Shown: piece by piece, positions 9,213 to 18,319 of the stretch
How the letters are laid out: each line of letters starts with the position of its first letter
Position numbering within the stretch: position 1 is the first letter of the stretch
Assembly: GCA_965222175.1 (NCBI GenBank)
Contig: OZ244938.1
Span: forward strand, 1,426,001 to 1,490,000
Length of the DNA: 64,000 nucleotides
Source: NORP240 sp965222175
GTDB lineage: Bacteria; Pseudomonadota; Gammaproteobacteria; Pseudomonadales; Pseudohongiellaceae
Reading direction: 5' to 3'
The notes under the pieces: model-generated
What the model saw: the letters and a program-made list of their open reading frames with translations, nothing else
Told to the model about the DNA's origin: nothing
Databases searched by the model: none
Made by a program: the position numbers and the translations under genes

Positions 9213-10133
9213 ATGAAGAACAGACAAAAGTCAGGCAAAGATCAGGCCGTACCGGGCGTCGCCCGTGCCGCCGGGGAGAGGGCAACCAGGATGTTCGGTA
9301 GGGTATTCCGGCACTGCGTCGTCACGGTCGCTATGACTAGGGAGTCCACCGCACAGGCCCTTACTGAAGTGCCGATGGTACGCTGCCCGAATGGCAGAAT
9401 GCCGGTCATAGGCTCGCTTCTGCTGGTCTTTCTGCTGCTGGCCCTGCCTCTTTCCCTGCGGGCCGATGATCCTGCTCTGGTCACCGGCGAGTCACTTGCC
9501 AACGCGCGGCTGGGCTCCAGTAATTCCGAACTGGTAACCCGACAGCAACAACTGGTTGAAGCCCTTGAAATCCGTTACGGCGCTTACGACATACGTTTAA
9601 AAGAAGCGTTGAAAGGGCTGGGGTTCCGACTTAAAAAATCCGGCCAGCTGGAAGCGGCCAGCGCCGCCTACAAGCGCGCCCTGCATATTTCCCGGATCAA
9701 CGAAGGTTTGTATAACGAGACGCAGCTGACCCTGGTGGACAGGTTGATCGAGGTCGATCAGCAACAGGCGCGCTGGGACCGGGTGGACGACCACTTCGCC
9801 TATCTCGAGCATCTGTACAGGAAGCTTTATCCGCTGGACGACCCGCGGCTGGAACAGGGACTGCGCAAGGTTGTCGCCTGGCATTTCGATGCCTCGAACT
9901 TCAATCTGAACGGTAACAGGATTGAACATCTGCGCAAGGCACACGGGTTGTTGAAGCTGCGCCTTCAGGTTGCCGAACTTACCCTGAGCGGTGAAGATCC
10001 CCTGTTTGATTCCCTGCAGGAAAATATTGCCCGCAGCGAGTACTATCTCTATCTGAATTCAGATATTTACCGGGAGCTTTCCCGGGAGCACCGACGGTCA
10101 ATTCGGGATCGCTACCTGGCAGTCACCGACTAG
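9213..10133 (+). CDS. Tetratricopeptide-type secreted protein, unknown function
   Basis: This protein has 306 residues from the ATG at 9213, which has AGGAG about 12 bases upstream. The strongest signal-peptide-like stretch (PVIGSLLLVFLLLALPLSL, then RADD) starts only at an internal ATG at 9399. The true start could therefore be 9399, or 9375, and the Arg-rich leader before it may be untranslated. The remainder is amphipathic helix with TPR character: an alternating L/A/Y pattern such as GQLEAASAAYKRALHISRI, then ARWDRVDDHFAYLEHLYRKLYP. No catalytic motif is seen. The stop codon is followed without a gap by the 140-bp inverted repeat. Confidence 0.7.
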   Translation: MKNRQKSGKDQAVPGVARAAGERATRMFGRVFRHCVVTVAMTRESTAQALTEVPMVRCPNGRMPVIGSLLLVFLLLALPLSLRADDPALVTGESLANARLGSSNSELVTRQQQLVEALEIRYGAYDIRLKEALKGLGFRLKKSGQLEAASAAYKRALHISRINEGLYNETQLTLVDRLIEVDQQQARWDRVDDHFAYLEHLYRKLYPLDDPRLEQGLRKVVAWHFDASNFNLNGNRIEHLRKAHGLLKLRLQVAELTLSGEDPLFDSLQENIARSEYYLYLNSDIYRELSREHRRSIRDRYLAVTD

Positions 10134-10273
10134 CAGGCTGTTGCAAAACCATTGCGCTTGCCAATAGTTCGTTGAAAACTGTCTCAAAATGCTCATTTAC
10201 ACTGGGTAAACTGCGCTTGTTCGACAGTTTTCGCCTCGTCTTGGCTGCGCTCATGACGCTTTTCAACAGCCTG
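10134..10273. repeat. 140-bp nested inverted repeat, MITE- or REP-like
   Basis: The outer arms are CAGGCTGTTGCAAAA (10134-10148) and TTTTCAACAGCCTG (10260-10273), which pair with one bulge. Inside, GAAAACTGTC (10174-10183) pairs perfectly with GACAGTTTTC (10223-10232), and TTTAC (10196-10200) with GTAAA (10206-10210). Another pair, GCGCTTGCCAA with TTGGCTGCGC, lies between. The whole block can fold into one long hairpin. It starts on the base after the stop codon of the TPR gene, so it may also shape the 3' end of that transcript. No coding potential is apparent. Confidence 0.7.
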
Positions 10274-10670
10274 TTAGCGGATAATTCGCCATACCACCAC
10301 TAGTCAGTCACCCGCGGGGCGACCGCTGATGTAGCTGTCGCGTAGCAGCTACGGGACATGACTCGGACATTCAACTGTGCCTGGAACGATCGATTTTTCT
10401 GCTGTGGCAATGCGGCAGGACGGGCGTGGCTTGATGCTGAAGGTAAGGCAAGGCGCCGACGTGGGAACTTGAAAGCTGCTCAGTGCTATTGAAAAGGGGG
10501 GAACAAAGAAAAACTCCCAAGCCCCACAATCGACTCTTTCCACCGGACTGCCTGTCCATTATGGCAACCCGGCAAGAAAGTGAAAAAATGGTAACACAGA
10601 CTTCCGTAGACGTTACGTGGGGTTACAAATTATTACATCAATAGAGCAATTGTTCAGCGTTGCCCGCTGA
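10274..10670. other. Intergenic stretch with no recognised gene
   Basis: Nothing coding is convincing here. A hairpin with GTAGCTG/CAGCTAC arms lies near 10331-10352. The stretch before 10640 is AT-richer (TTACAAATTATTACATC). No U-tract terminator is seen for the minus-strand efflux operon that ends at 10671. Confidence 0.5.
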
Positions 10671-13600
10671 TCAGCTGCTCAGCAGTCCCGGGTCGCCAGC
10701 CATGCTGTCGGTCCTGTCCCGTTTAATCAGTTTGCGCAGGCGGGCAGGCAGGGCCAGCATCGCCGGTGTTACCAGGAGAGTCAGCAGGGTACCGAAGGTC
10801 AGGCCGAATACGATGGCGCTGGCGAGACTCACCCATTGGGAGGTAATAGGACCGCCAACCTCGATTTCCGCGCCGATCAGGTCAATGGAAACATGCATCG
10901 CCAACGGTAACAGTCCGAATCCGGTGGTAAAGGTGGTGAGGAATACGGGCCTCAGTCGTTGCACGCCGGTGTGCACGATCACATCCAGCAGCGTCCAGTC
11001 GGGATGATTTCTGCGCAGGAAGTTGTAGGTGTCAATGAGCACGATATTGTTGTTCACAATAATCCCGGCCAGCGCCACCACGCCGACACCGGTCAGTATG
11101 ACACTGAACGCCTGTCCTGTTATCAGCAGCCCCAGTAATACGCCGGCGGTAGACATCAGTACCGAGGAAAGGATCAGCACGGCCTGATAGTAGCTGTTGA
11201 ACTGGGTAACCAGCAGGATAGCCATTAACGCCAGAGCCAGTGAAAATGCCTGCCCCAGAAATGCGGCGGATTCTTCCTGTTCCTCGTTGGCGCCCCGGAA
11301 GGTGAAATTGACCGCCGGATTCACCGGGTTGTCGTCCAGGTATTGCTGCAGTTCAGCCACCTTGTCCGACGCCAGTTCACCAGGTGCCGGGTTGGCCCGG
11401 ACGTAGACGACCCGGGCACTTTCCACCCTCTGGATGGAACCGACTTTGGGACTTGGAGTGCGGGTGATGAAACTGGAAACCGGCACCGGCCCGTTCACGG
11501 TGCTGATGCGGATGGTGTCCAGTTGTTCCAGGCCACGGTACTGCTCCGGGTAGCGAATGCGGATATCCACCTCTTCCTCGGTATCGTCGGGCCGGTATTC
11601 TCCCATCATCACACCGTTGGTCATCAACTGAATTGCGGTGCCGATTTCCGCGATGCTGGCGCCCATCATGGCTGCCCGGGCACGATCGACCTGGATTTCC
11701 CATTCGATTCCCGGCACCGGCATGGTGTCGTCGATATCGATCAGACCGGTCATCTCATTGGTCATGTAGTCGCGAATCCGCCTGCCTTCGGAAAACAGCA
11801 GATCCAGGTCGTCACCGCTCAGTTCAATCTGTACTTCCTTGCCCACCGGCGGCCCCATTTCAATGGTGGCGACTTCCGCCTTGATACCGGGCAGCGTGGC
11901 GATGGCGTCACGGTACAGGTTTTCCAGTTCGAATCCGTTGACATCACGGTCCCGTCGATCGGTGAATTCGATGAAAATAGTACCAACCAGATCGGGTGCA
12001 CTTTGCTGGCCGCCACCGGTCTGCTGGCCGGCGCCTGATTGCGTGACTATATTCTTGTAATAGCCGATTTCCTCGATTCGCTGCTCGACGTCCAGCATGA
12101 CATCGCGAATCTGTGTCGGTGAATAGTTGCCACGGGCAAAGACCTGAATCTGGGTCATATTGGGTTCGACGTTGGTAAAAAATTCCACGCCCCGTCCGAA
12201 CATGCCGTAGGTGATGACAATCAGGACCAGGGCGGCAATAGACGTGAAGAATACCGTGATGGGCCGCCTCACTGCTGACCTGAGAACGCGCGCGTACACG
12301 CCGGTGATACCCCCCACCTTGTCCGGGTCACCTTCTTCCAGCTGCCTCAGGCGCATGGCTGAATCCTCCGCAGCCTGGGACTTGCCGAAGAGGGCGCCGA
12401 GGGTCGGTGCAAACAGCAGGGCATAAAACAGTGAGCCCACCAGCACGGCGAATACGGTGATGGGAAGGTAGCGCATGAATTCACCGGACACGCCCGGCCA
12501 GAACATCAGCGGCAGAAATGCCGCCAGGGTAGTGGACGTTGATGCCACGATGGGCCAGAACATTCGCTTTACGGCTTCCCGGTAGGCACGTCGACTGTCC
12601 AACCCTTCGGCCATTTTCCGGTCGGCGAATTCCACCATGACGATCGCACCGTCGATGAGCATCCCCAGGCCCAGGAGCAGGCCGAAAATAACCATGAAGT
12701 TGTAGGTGAAGCCCAGTGCGGAAACGATGATGAACGCGAAAAAGAAGGAAAAGGGCACCGCCAGGGTGACCAGGATACCGGAACGTATGCCCACGGTCGC
12801 AATCACGACAATCAACACCAGCACCATCGCCGTGGCCATGTTGCCCTGCAGGCCCATGTTCTGTTCGATTACCTGGGGTGCGGTGTTGTTCAGGTAGTCT
12901 ATCTGAACCGCCGGGGGCAGTGTGGGCCTGATGCGCTCGACGAAGGCATCGATGCCATCCATTGCCTCGATCAGGTTGGCACCCTTGCGCTTGTTAATAT
13001 TAAGTGAAATGGACTGGTAGCCATTGGCATAGGAATAGCGGGTGGCATCCTTGAAGGTGCGCCTGACATCGGCAACGTCGCTGAGAGTGAGTACGCCCAT
13101 GCTGTTGGATGCAATGGGCAGGTCAAGCAGGTCATCGCTGGTTTCGATAAGACCCGGGACTTTTACCGAAAAACTGCCGCGCCGGGTATCGACGGCACCG
13201 GCCGGAATCAGGCGATTGTTGGTGGCCACCGCCTGCACGATCTGACTGTTGGTGATGCCATAGGTTTCCAACTGTGCCGGATCGATAACTGCTTCCAGCA
13301 GTTCCTCGCGATTGCCAACCATATCGGCAGACAGGACCTGGGGCAGGGTTTCGATGTCCCGCTGCAGGTCCTGGGCAACGCGCAGCAATACACGCTCCGG
13401 CACATTTCGTCCGCCGATTGCTATCTGTACGATTGGCAGCGTGGCCGCCGCCACTTCCTGGATAATCGGCTCCTCGGTGTTCTGGGGAAATTTTGCCTGG
13501 GCACGGTTGATGGCCTCCCGTACTTCGATCAAGGCGTTGTCGGAATCGAAGCTGACGTCGAATTCCGCAATGATGGTGGCAGCACCCTCGCTGGAAAAAG

Positions 13601-13844
13601 ACGACACCTGGGTTATACCGTCGATGGTTTTCAACTCCACTTCCGATGGCTTGGAAAGCAGTCGCTCCGCATCTTCGGGTGAAATACCCTCGTGCATGAT
13701 GGTGCTGACGATCACCGGTACGGTGACGTCGGGGTTCAACTCCACCGGGATTGACCGGTAGGCCAGAATGCCTGCCAGCATGACTACCACGAATACACTG
13801 ATGGTGGTGCGTGCCCGGGATACTGCGGCGTCAAGGTAATGCAT
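10671..13844 (-). CDS. RND efflux transporter, AcrB/HAE1-type inner-membrane subunit
   Basis: This 1057-residue protein is the proton-driven pump component of a tripartite efflux system. It has the full RND layout: an N-terminal membrane helix (TTISVFVVVMLAGILAY), a first large periplasmic loop, a membrane block around 335-545 with the essential aspartate region (LLGLGMLIDGAIVMVEFADRKMAEG), a second periplasmic loop and a second membrane block to about 1035. The internal duplication is complete. It lies 33 bp downstream of its adaptor gene in one operon. No outer-membrane channel gene is nearby, so a TolC-type partner must lie elsewhere. The substrate cannot be read from the sequence. Confidence 0.94.
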   Translation of the reverse strand: MHYLDAAVSRARTTISVFVVVMLAGILAYRSIPVELNPDVTVPVIVSTIMHEGISPEDAERLLSKPSEVELKTIDGITQVSSFSSEGAATIIAEFDVSFDSDNALIEVREAINRAQAKFPQNTEEPIIQEVAAATLPIVQIAIGGRNVPERVLLRVAQDLQRDIETLPQVLSADMVGNREELLEAVIDPAQLETYGITNSQIVQAVATNNRLIPAGAVDTRRGSFSVKVPGLIETSDDLLDLPIASNSMGVLTLSDVADVRRTFKDATRYSYANGYQSISLNINKRKGANLIEAMDGIDAFVERIRPTLPPAVQIDYLNNTAPQVIEQNMGLQGNMATAMVLVLIVVIATVGIRSGILVTLAVPFSFFFAFIIVSALGFTYNFMVIFGLLLGLGMLIDGAIVMVEFADRKMAEGLDSRRAYREAVKRMFWPIVASTSTTLAAFLPLMFWPGVSGEFMRYLPITVFAVLVGSLFYALLFAPTLGALFGKSQAAEDSAMRLRQLEEGDPDKVGGITGVYARVLRSAVRRPITVFFTSIAALVLIVITYGMFGRGVEFFTNVEPNMTQIQVFARGNYSPTQIRDVMLDVEQRIEEIGYYKNIVTQSGAGQQTGGGQQSAPDLVGTIFIEFTDRRDRDVNGFELENLYRDAIATLPGIKAEVATIEMGPPVGKEVQIELSGDDLDLLFSEGRRIRDYMTNEMTGLIDIDDTMPVPGIEWEIQVDRARAAMMGASIAEIGTAIQLMTNGVMMGEYRPDDTEEEVDIRIRYPEQYRGLEQLDTIRISTVNGPVPVSSFITRTPSPKVGSIQRVESARVVYVRANPAPGELASDKVAELQQYLDDNPVNPAVNFTFRGANEEQEESAAFLGQAFSLALALMAILLVTQFNSYYQAVLILSSVLMSTAGVLLGLLITGQAFSVILTGVGVVALAGIIVNNNIVLIDTYNFLRRNHPDWTLLDVIVHTGVQRLRPVFLTTFTTGFGLLPLAMHVSIDLIGAEIEVGGPITSQWVSLASAIVFGLTFGTLLTLLVTPAMLALPARLRKLIKRDRTDSMAGDPGLLSS

Positions 13845-13877
13845 CGCTGCCGTTCCTGTCCGTTGATCGTTGTGAAT

Positions 13878-14996
13878 TTAAGGGCTCGACTGTGACCAGT
13901 CGAAGTCCGCCCTGACCTGCTGTCCCGGAAACACGATTTCCTGGCCGTGAGTGATCAGGGTTACCTGCGCCGGCAGGTCCGTGACCCATACACCAGGCTC
14001 CATTTGACCGGTCTGGTCGCCGATCAGGGTAACCGGCATGAATGCGACCCTGTTCTCGGTATCCAGGATCTTGACGCCGACATCGCCGTTGTCATTCAGT
14101 GTCAGGGCCGACGGTGGAATCAGGTGAGCACGGGTCTGTGAAGCGGCAATAAACATTTCCGTGGTAATTCCGTCACGCAGGCGCTTCTGACTGTCCACGG
14201 TGGCTTCCACCCGGTAGCTTCGCGACAGGGCATCGGCGCTGCGCGCCAGGTAGGTGACTGTTGCGGTGACCTGTTCACCGGTGAGCAGGTCGGCATTGAC
14301 CACCGCGCCGGCTTCCAGTTTGCCGATCTGTTGTTCCGGGACCATGCCAACAACCAGCATGGGATCATCGTCCATTAAGGTGGCGCAGACCGCACCACGT
14401 TCAAGGAGGTTGCCGATTTCCGCGGCCCTGGTTTCAACCACGCCGTCGAACGGTGCCCGTATCCGGGTATTGTCCAGGGCGAGCTGGGCCCGCTGGACCG
14501 CAGCCCTGGCTGCTTCGTGGGCGGCATTGGCCTGGGCCACTGAGACCGCCGAAGTCAGACCCTGTTGCCGCAGATCACGGGCCGCTTCCAGCTCCACCAG
14601 GGTCTGTTGTTCACGACTCTGCGCTTCGCGGAGGTCGCTGTCCCGGGTGTCCACCGCAACCTCGCAAAGTACGTCACCGGCAATGACGCGACTGCCTTCT
14701 GCGACGGGGGTCGCGACCACGCGTCCCGGCTGTTCCGCCCGGACATCGACCCGGCGGAAGGCCTCAGTCCGTCCTCTTACCCGGACATACTCGGTGTAGT
14801 CCCGGGCGGTAAGTCGTGCCGCCCGGACCACAAAATCTGCTGCTTCGTCCGCCGAGGCACGGTCCTCGCTGACGGCGACAATCGTCTGTTCCCCGGTGGA
14901 CGCTGGAGATGCGGTGTTTCCTGCGGGGCGGGGTATCAGCATCCACAGTGCCACCAGGGCGGCGATTCCCAGCGCTACCAGTTTTTGCTTGTTCAC
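13878..14996 (-). CDS. Periplasmic adaptor (membrane fusion protein) of RND efflux pump
   Basis: This 372-residue protein has an N-terminal membrane anchor (LVALGIAALVALWMLIP), no lipobox cysteine, then a lipoyl/barrel-sandwich region (VDVRAEQPGRVVATPVAEGS), an alpha-helical hairpin rich in Ala/Glu/Gln (about 125-185) and a beta-barrel with membrane-proximal domain. It links the RND pump to the outer-membrane channel. The start is a GTG: AGGAGA lies six bases upstream, and the ATG that overlaps it runs into an immediate stop. It is the first gene of the two-gene pump operon. Confidence 0.92.
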   Translation of the reverse strand: MNKQKLVALGIAALVALWMLIPRPAGNTASPASTGEQTIVAVSEDRASADEAADFVVRAARLTARDYTEYVRVRGRTEAFRRVDVRAEQPGRVVATPVAEGSRVIAGDVLCEVAVDTRDSDLREAQSREQQTLVELEAARDLRQQGLTSAVSVAQANAAHEAARAAVQRAQLALDNTRIRAPFDGVVETRAAEIGNLLERGAVCATLMDDDPMLVVGMVPEQQIGKLEAGAVVNADLLTGEQVTATVTYLARSADALSRSYRVEATVDSQKRLRDGITTEMFIAASQTRAHLIPPSALTLNDNGDVGVKILDTENRVAFMPVTLIGDQTGQMEPGVWVTDLPAQVTLITHGQEIVFPGQQVRADFDWSQSSP

Positions 14997-15426
14997 ATTG
15001 TTCTCCTAGACCCTTGGTGCCAGATCCCGGTTACACGGCTTCACCGTAACAGGGCCGACCTGATTTCCGGTACGTTGAACTGCTTTCGCCGGAACTGACA
15101 AGACCGCCGATGCCGGGGATAGGACCTGCCGGACCGGATTCACTTGACGAGCTGTTTTGTCATCCCTGTTGTTGGCTGGGGCCCGGAATCGGGCAGGTTT
15201 TTACCATCCCTGGTTATGCCGGTACAGTGCCTGGCAATTTCCGCTGCCGCACCGGTGTTACGTATTGTAACCATCGGTCGCCGAATTGCAATCTTGCTGG
15301 CCGTCACCAGCTGCCAGCGGACCGGATTTCCGGACAGATTATGTGTTTATTTTTACAATTCTGTTACAGTCCTGCGCTGACTGTCCCGCAACTGGAAATC
15401 TACACGCTTCCCGGAGAATTACAGCC
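14997..15426. other. Divergent intergenic region between efflux operon and SDR gene
   Basis: These 430 bp separate the divergently transcribed adaptor and SDR genes and must hold both promoters. An AT-rich stretch around 15341-15372 (TATTTTTACAATTCTGTTAC) is the best candidate for the SDR side. I see no clean -35/-10 pair and no convincing gene. Confidence 0.4.
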
Positions 15427-16218
15427 ATGAAAGACTTTACCGGCCAGGTCGCCATCGTCACAGGGTCCAGCAGTGGTGTCGGCGCGGCCACGGCCAGGCT
15501 GCTGGCATCCAAAGGATGCAACGTGGTGATCAATTACAGTTCCAAGATGCAGGCAGCCGAGCAGGTGGCAGCCCAGTGCCGTGAGCACGGTGTCGAAGTG
15601 GTGGTAGCCGGTGCCGATGTTGCGCTGAACGATGACTGTTGCAGCCTGGTCCGCCAGGCCATGGCGAGTTGGGGCAGGGTAGACGTGCTGGTCAACAATG
15701 CCGGAACTACGAAGTTTGTAGAACACCACCGTTTGGATGGACTGGATGCGGCAGACTTTCAAAGAATCTACGGCGTGAACGTGATCGGTGCCTACCAGAT
15801 GACACGGGCAGCCAATGAAATCATGCAGCAGCAGGAAACCGGGGGCAGTATTGTCAATGTGGCTTCCACTGCCGCCATCACCGGGATCGGCAGCAGTATT
15901 GCGTATGCAGCGTCAAAAGGTGCCATGGTGACCATGACTTTGTCCCTGGCCCGGGTCCTGGGACCACGGGTGCGGGTTAATGCTGTCTGTCCGGGGTTCA
16001 TCGAGGGAGACTGGCTACGCGAGGGCATGGGCGACAAGAAATACACGACACTTATGCAGGCAAACCGTGACAGCGCTGCACTTAATGTCAATGCGACGCC
16101 GGAAACCGTTGCCGAAGCCATTTTACATTTCATTGTCGGACCGTCGGTGGTCACCGGCGAAACGCTTATCGTGGACGGCGGTCGACACCTTAACCAGGTG
16201 CCGATGACAAGGCGATAA
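15427..16218 (+). CDS. Short-chain dehydrogenase/reductase (FabG-like SDR)
   Basis: This 263-residue classical SDR has the cofactor loop TGSSSGVG (12-19), NNAG (90-93), catalytic Ser147 and the YxxxK pair Tyr160/Lys164. The C-terminal INVxxxxGG-type end appears as ETLIVDGGRHL. It is an NAD(P)-dependent oxidoreductase. Arg/Lys usage after the second strand is ambiguous for cofactor choice. The start at 15427 is preferred because the Rossmann fold begins right after it. The gene converges on the response regulator with one base between them. The substrate is unknown. FabG itself normally sits with other fatty-acid genes, so this is likely a secondary-metabolism or catabolic reductase. Confidence 0.9.
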   Translation: MKDFTGQVAIVTGSSSGVGAATARLLASKGCNVVINYSSKMQAAEQVAAQCREHGVEVVVAGADVALNDDCCSLVRQAMASWGRVDVLVNNAGTTKFVEHHRLDGLDAADFQRIYGVNVIGAYQMTRAANEIMQQQETGGSIVNVASTAAITGIGSSIAYAASKGAMVTMTLSLARVLGPRVRVNAVCPGFIEGDWLREGMGDKKYTTLMQANRDSAALNVNATPETVAEAILHFIVGPSVVTGETLIVDGGRHLNQVPMTRR

Positions 16219-16219
16219 G

Positions 16220-16753
16220 CTACTTCGCTACCGGTCTCTTCTGCAGTTTCCGCTGCAGAGTCCGTCGATGCATTTTCAGCTGTCGCGCGGTCTCGGAGAT
16301 ATTGCCGTCGTTTTCCTTCAGGACCTTCTGAATGTGCTCCCATTCGAGTCGACGAACCGACATGGGTTCCTGGGGAAGGTCGGTTTTTTTCGATTCTCCG
16401 GGTTTTTCCAGCAATGCGGCCAGTATTTCTTCCGTGTCAGCCGGCTTGGCGAGATAATTGGTGGCGCCAAGCTTGATGGCTTCCACAGCCGTGGCGATGC
16501 TGGCATAACCGGTGAGGATCAGGGTTTTTATCGTCGGGTTATGGCCGCTTAGGATCGGTATCAGCTCCAGGGAGGTCTGGCTGCCCAGGTTCAGATCCAG
16601 TATGGCGAAATTGAAGGTTTGTTTCTGCACCAGCTCCTGCGCTGAACCCAGCGATTCTGCATGAGCCACGTTATAACCTCGCTGGTTCAGGGCGCGGGTG
16701 ATCACCCGGGCAAACACCGGATCGTCTTCCACCAGTAACAGTTTTTTATCCAT
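16220..16753 (-). CDS. Response regulator of the RegA/PrrA/ActR family
   Basis: This 177-residue protein has a receiver domain with acidic pocket EDD (9-11), phospho-acceptor Asp53 (FAILDLNLG), Thr81 and Lys103 (LAKPAD). A short linker containing PQEP precedes a Fis-type helix-turn-helix at about 150-172 (NISETARQLKMHRRTLQRKL). Length and HTH sequence match RegA/PrrA/ActR regulators, which control respiration, carbon and nitrogen metabolism in response to redox state. It follows the sensor kinase gene by three bases and is surely co-transcribed. Confidence 0.93.
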   Translation of the reverse strand: MDKKLLLVEDDPVFARVITRALNQRGYNVAHAESLGSAQELVQKQTFNFAILDLNLGSQTSLELIPILSGHNPTIKTLILTGYASIATAVEAIKLGATNYLAKPADTEEILAALLEKPGESKKTDLPQEPMSVRRLEWEHIQKVLKENDGNISETARQLKMHRRTLQRKLQKRPVAK

Positions 16754-16756
16754 CCC

Positions 16757-18100
16757 TCAGTCTCCCGGATTATCTTTGGCAGTGGATGCAATGGGCAGGC
16801 GGACAACAGTCTGTGCGCCACCCGATTTCCGATTGAACATTTCGATACTGCCACCGGCTTTCTGCAGGGTCGCGTTGGCCAGGTAAATACCGAGGCCCAT
16901 GCTGTCTTCCCGGGTGGAAATAAAAGGCTCTCCCATCCTTTCCATTACCACGTCAGGAACGCCCGGGCCGTCGTCTTGTACGGAAATCTCCACGGTTCTG
17001 ACCGGGTGTTCAAGAACCCTGGTAAACACCCGGGTCTCCGACGTGGCGGCCTTGATTCCGTTTTCAATGATATTGATCAGGGCATGGTTGATGCTGGGGT
17101 CTCTTGCCAGGTGGAATTCTTCAGCCTTACTGTCCAGCTTGAAGTGTATGTTTGCACCGGGATGGATGTTGGTGATGTAGTCCTTGATACTGTCAATGCA
17201 TTCACGAAGACTTATTATCTCCCTGGAAGGGTCGTATTTCTTGTTGTAGTAGTCAGTAAGCTGGCTCAACGAATGTTTGCAGCGTTGTACCTGTTGTCGA
17301 AGGATCGAAATATCCTCTTTCAGGTCCTCGCTGCCCACTTCCTCGGCGCTCAGCTGGTCCATTTCGCCCAGCAGCACCGACATTGTTGACAGTGGTGTGC
17401 CCAGTGCATGAGCGGTACCTGCTGCCAGGGTGCCGATAGCCACCAGTTGTTCATTGCGCATTTCATTTTCCCGGGACTGGGCCAGCGTCAGTTCCCGCTC
17501 TCTTATCGTGCTGGCCATGCGGGTCACGAAGACGGAGATCAGCACGGCGCAGACGACGAATATGGCCCACATGCCAACCAGGTGCAGCTGGAAACTCATC
17601 ATGGCATCGCTATCTTCATAGTCGGTGCGTATGTCGATCAGGATGAATATTGTGTAGACGGAGATACAGCCCAGGGCGAACAGGTTGGCCTGGGTCCGGG
17701 TCAGGAAGGTTGCGCCCACCGCCAGCAGCACCAGCAGGTAGGAAATCAGCGGATTGCTGGCGCCCCCAACGGTGATCAGGACCAGGACCAGAAACAGGAC
17801 GTCGATCATCAGGTGAATAAACAGCTCGCGAGTGCTGATAACCCGCACTGACGACAGGCGCCAGCTGCCCAGGGAGACCGAAATAAAAATACCGACAAAG
17901 ACCAGTGCCATGGGGGTCACCGGTACAGTGTTGCCGGAATAAGCCCGGTAGATAACCAGACCCAGGGCGCCCAGCACGGTGGCGAAGGTCCGGATCAGCA
18001 GCAGCAGTAGCAGGGCCTGCCTGGCAGTGCTGGTGCCGTCGCCCAGGGTCAGCGAGGCGAACAGGTTTCTGAATCCCGTTTGATATAGCGGTGTATCCAT
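16757..18100 (-). CDS. Redox sensor histidine kinase of the RegB/PrrB/ActS family
   Basis: This 447-residue inner-membrane kinase has about six membrane segments (between residues 28 and 195) and a quinone-box-like GGASNP (112-117; RegB has GGxxNPF). The H-box has His231 in AHALGTPLSTM, close to the RegB-type HELGTPL. The redox-type cysteine Cys274 lies in QVQRCKHSL, followed by N, G1 and G2 boxes of the ATPase domain (NIIENGIKAA, DDGPGVP, GLGIYLA). It phosphorylates the adjacent RegA-like regulator. The start ATG has no clear Shine-Dalgarno sequence: CCCCCC precedes it on the coding strand. Confidence 0.92.
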   Translation of the reverse strand: MDTPLYQTGFRNLFASLTLGDGTSTARQALLLLLLIRTFATVLGALGLVIYRAYSGNTVPVTPMALVFVGIFISVSLGSWRLSSVRVISTRELFIHLMIDVLFLVLVLITVGGASNPLISYLLVLLAVGATFLTRTQANLFALGCISVYTIFILIDIRTDYEDSDAMMSFQLHLVGMWAIFVVCAVLISVFVTRMASTIRERELTLAQSRENEMRNEQLVAIGTLAAGTAHALGTPLSTMSVLLGEMDQLSAEEVGSEDLKEDISILRQQVQRCKHSLSQLTDYYNKKYDPSREIISLRECIDSIKDYITNIHPGANIHFKLDSKAEEFHLARDPSINHALINIIENGIKAATSETRVFTRVLEHPVRTVEISVQDDGPGVPDVVMERMGEPFISTREDSMGLGIYLANATLQKAGGSIEMFNRKSGGAQTVVRLPIASTAKDNPGD

Positions 18101-18319
18101 GGGGGGATTCTACCGTAATTACCGGGCTCATGGTGTCGCCACGGTCAATGCCCAGGGGGTTCCCTAGGCCTGTAGGTGGGTTGTTCTCAGCTCCGCCAGC
18201 GGGTGCGGGTCACGCGGGGCATTGCAAATCACTGCGGCGTTGCTCATTATTCTCCTGGCCGGGGATCACTACACCAGGATCTCGAACCCGATAATCAGAA
18301 GAACAGGTATGGATCAGTT

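Noticed and set aside
18155..18175. Possible third MITE remnant (GGTTCC followed by CTAG)
   Set aside because: Only six terminal bases plus CTAG match. The preceding CAGA and internal sequence of the right end are absent, so chance is likely.
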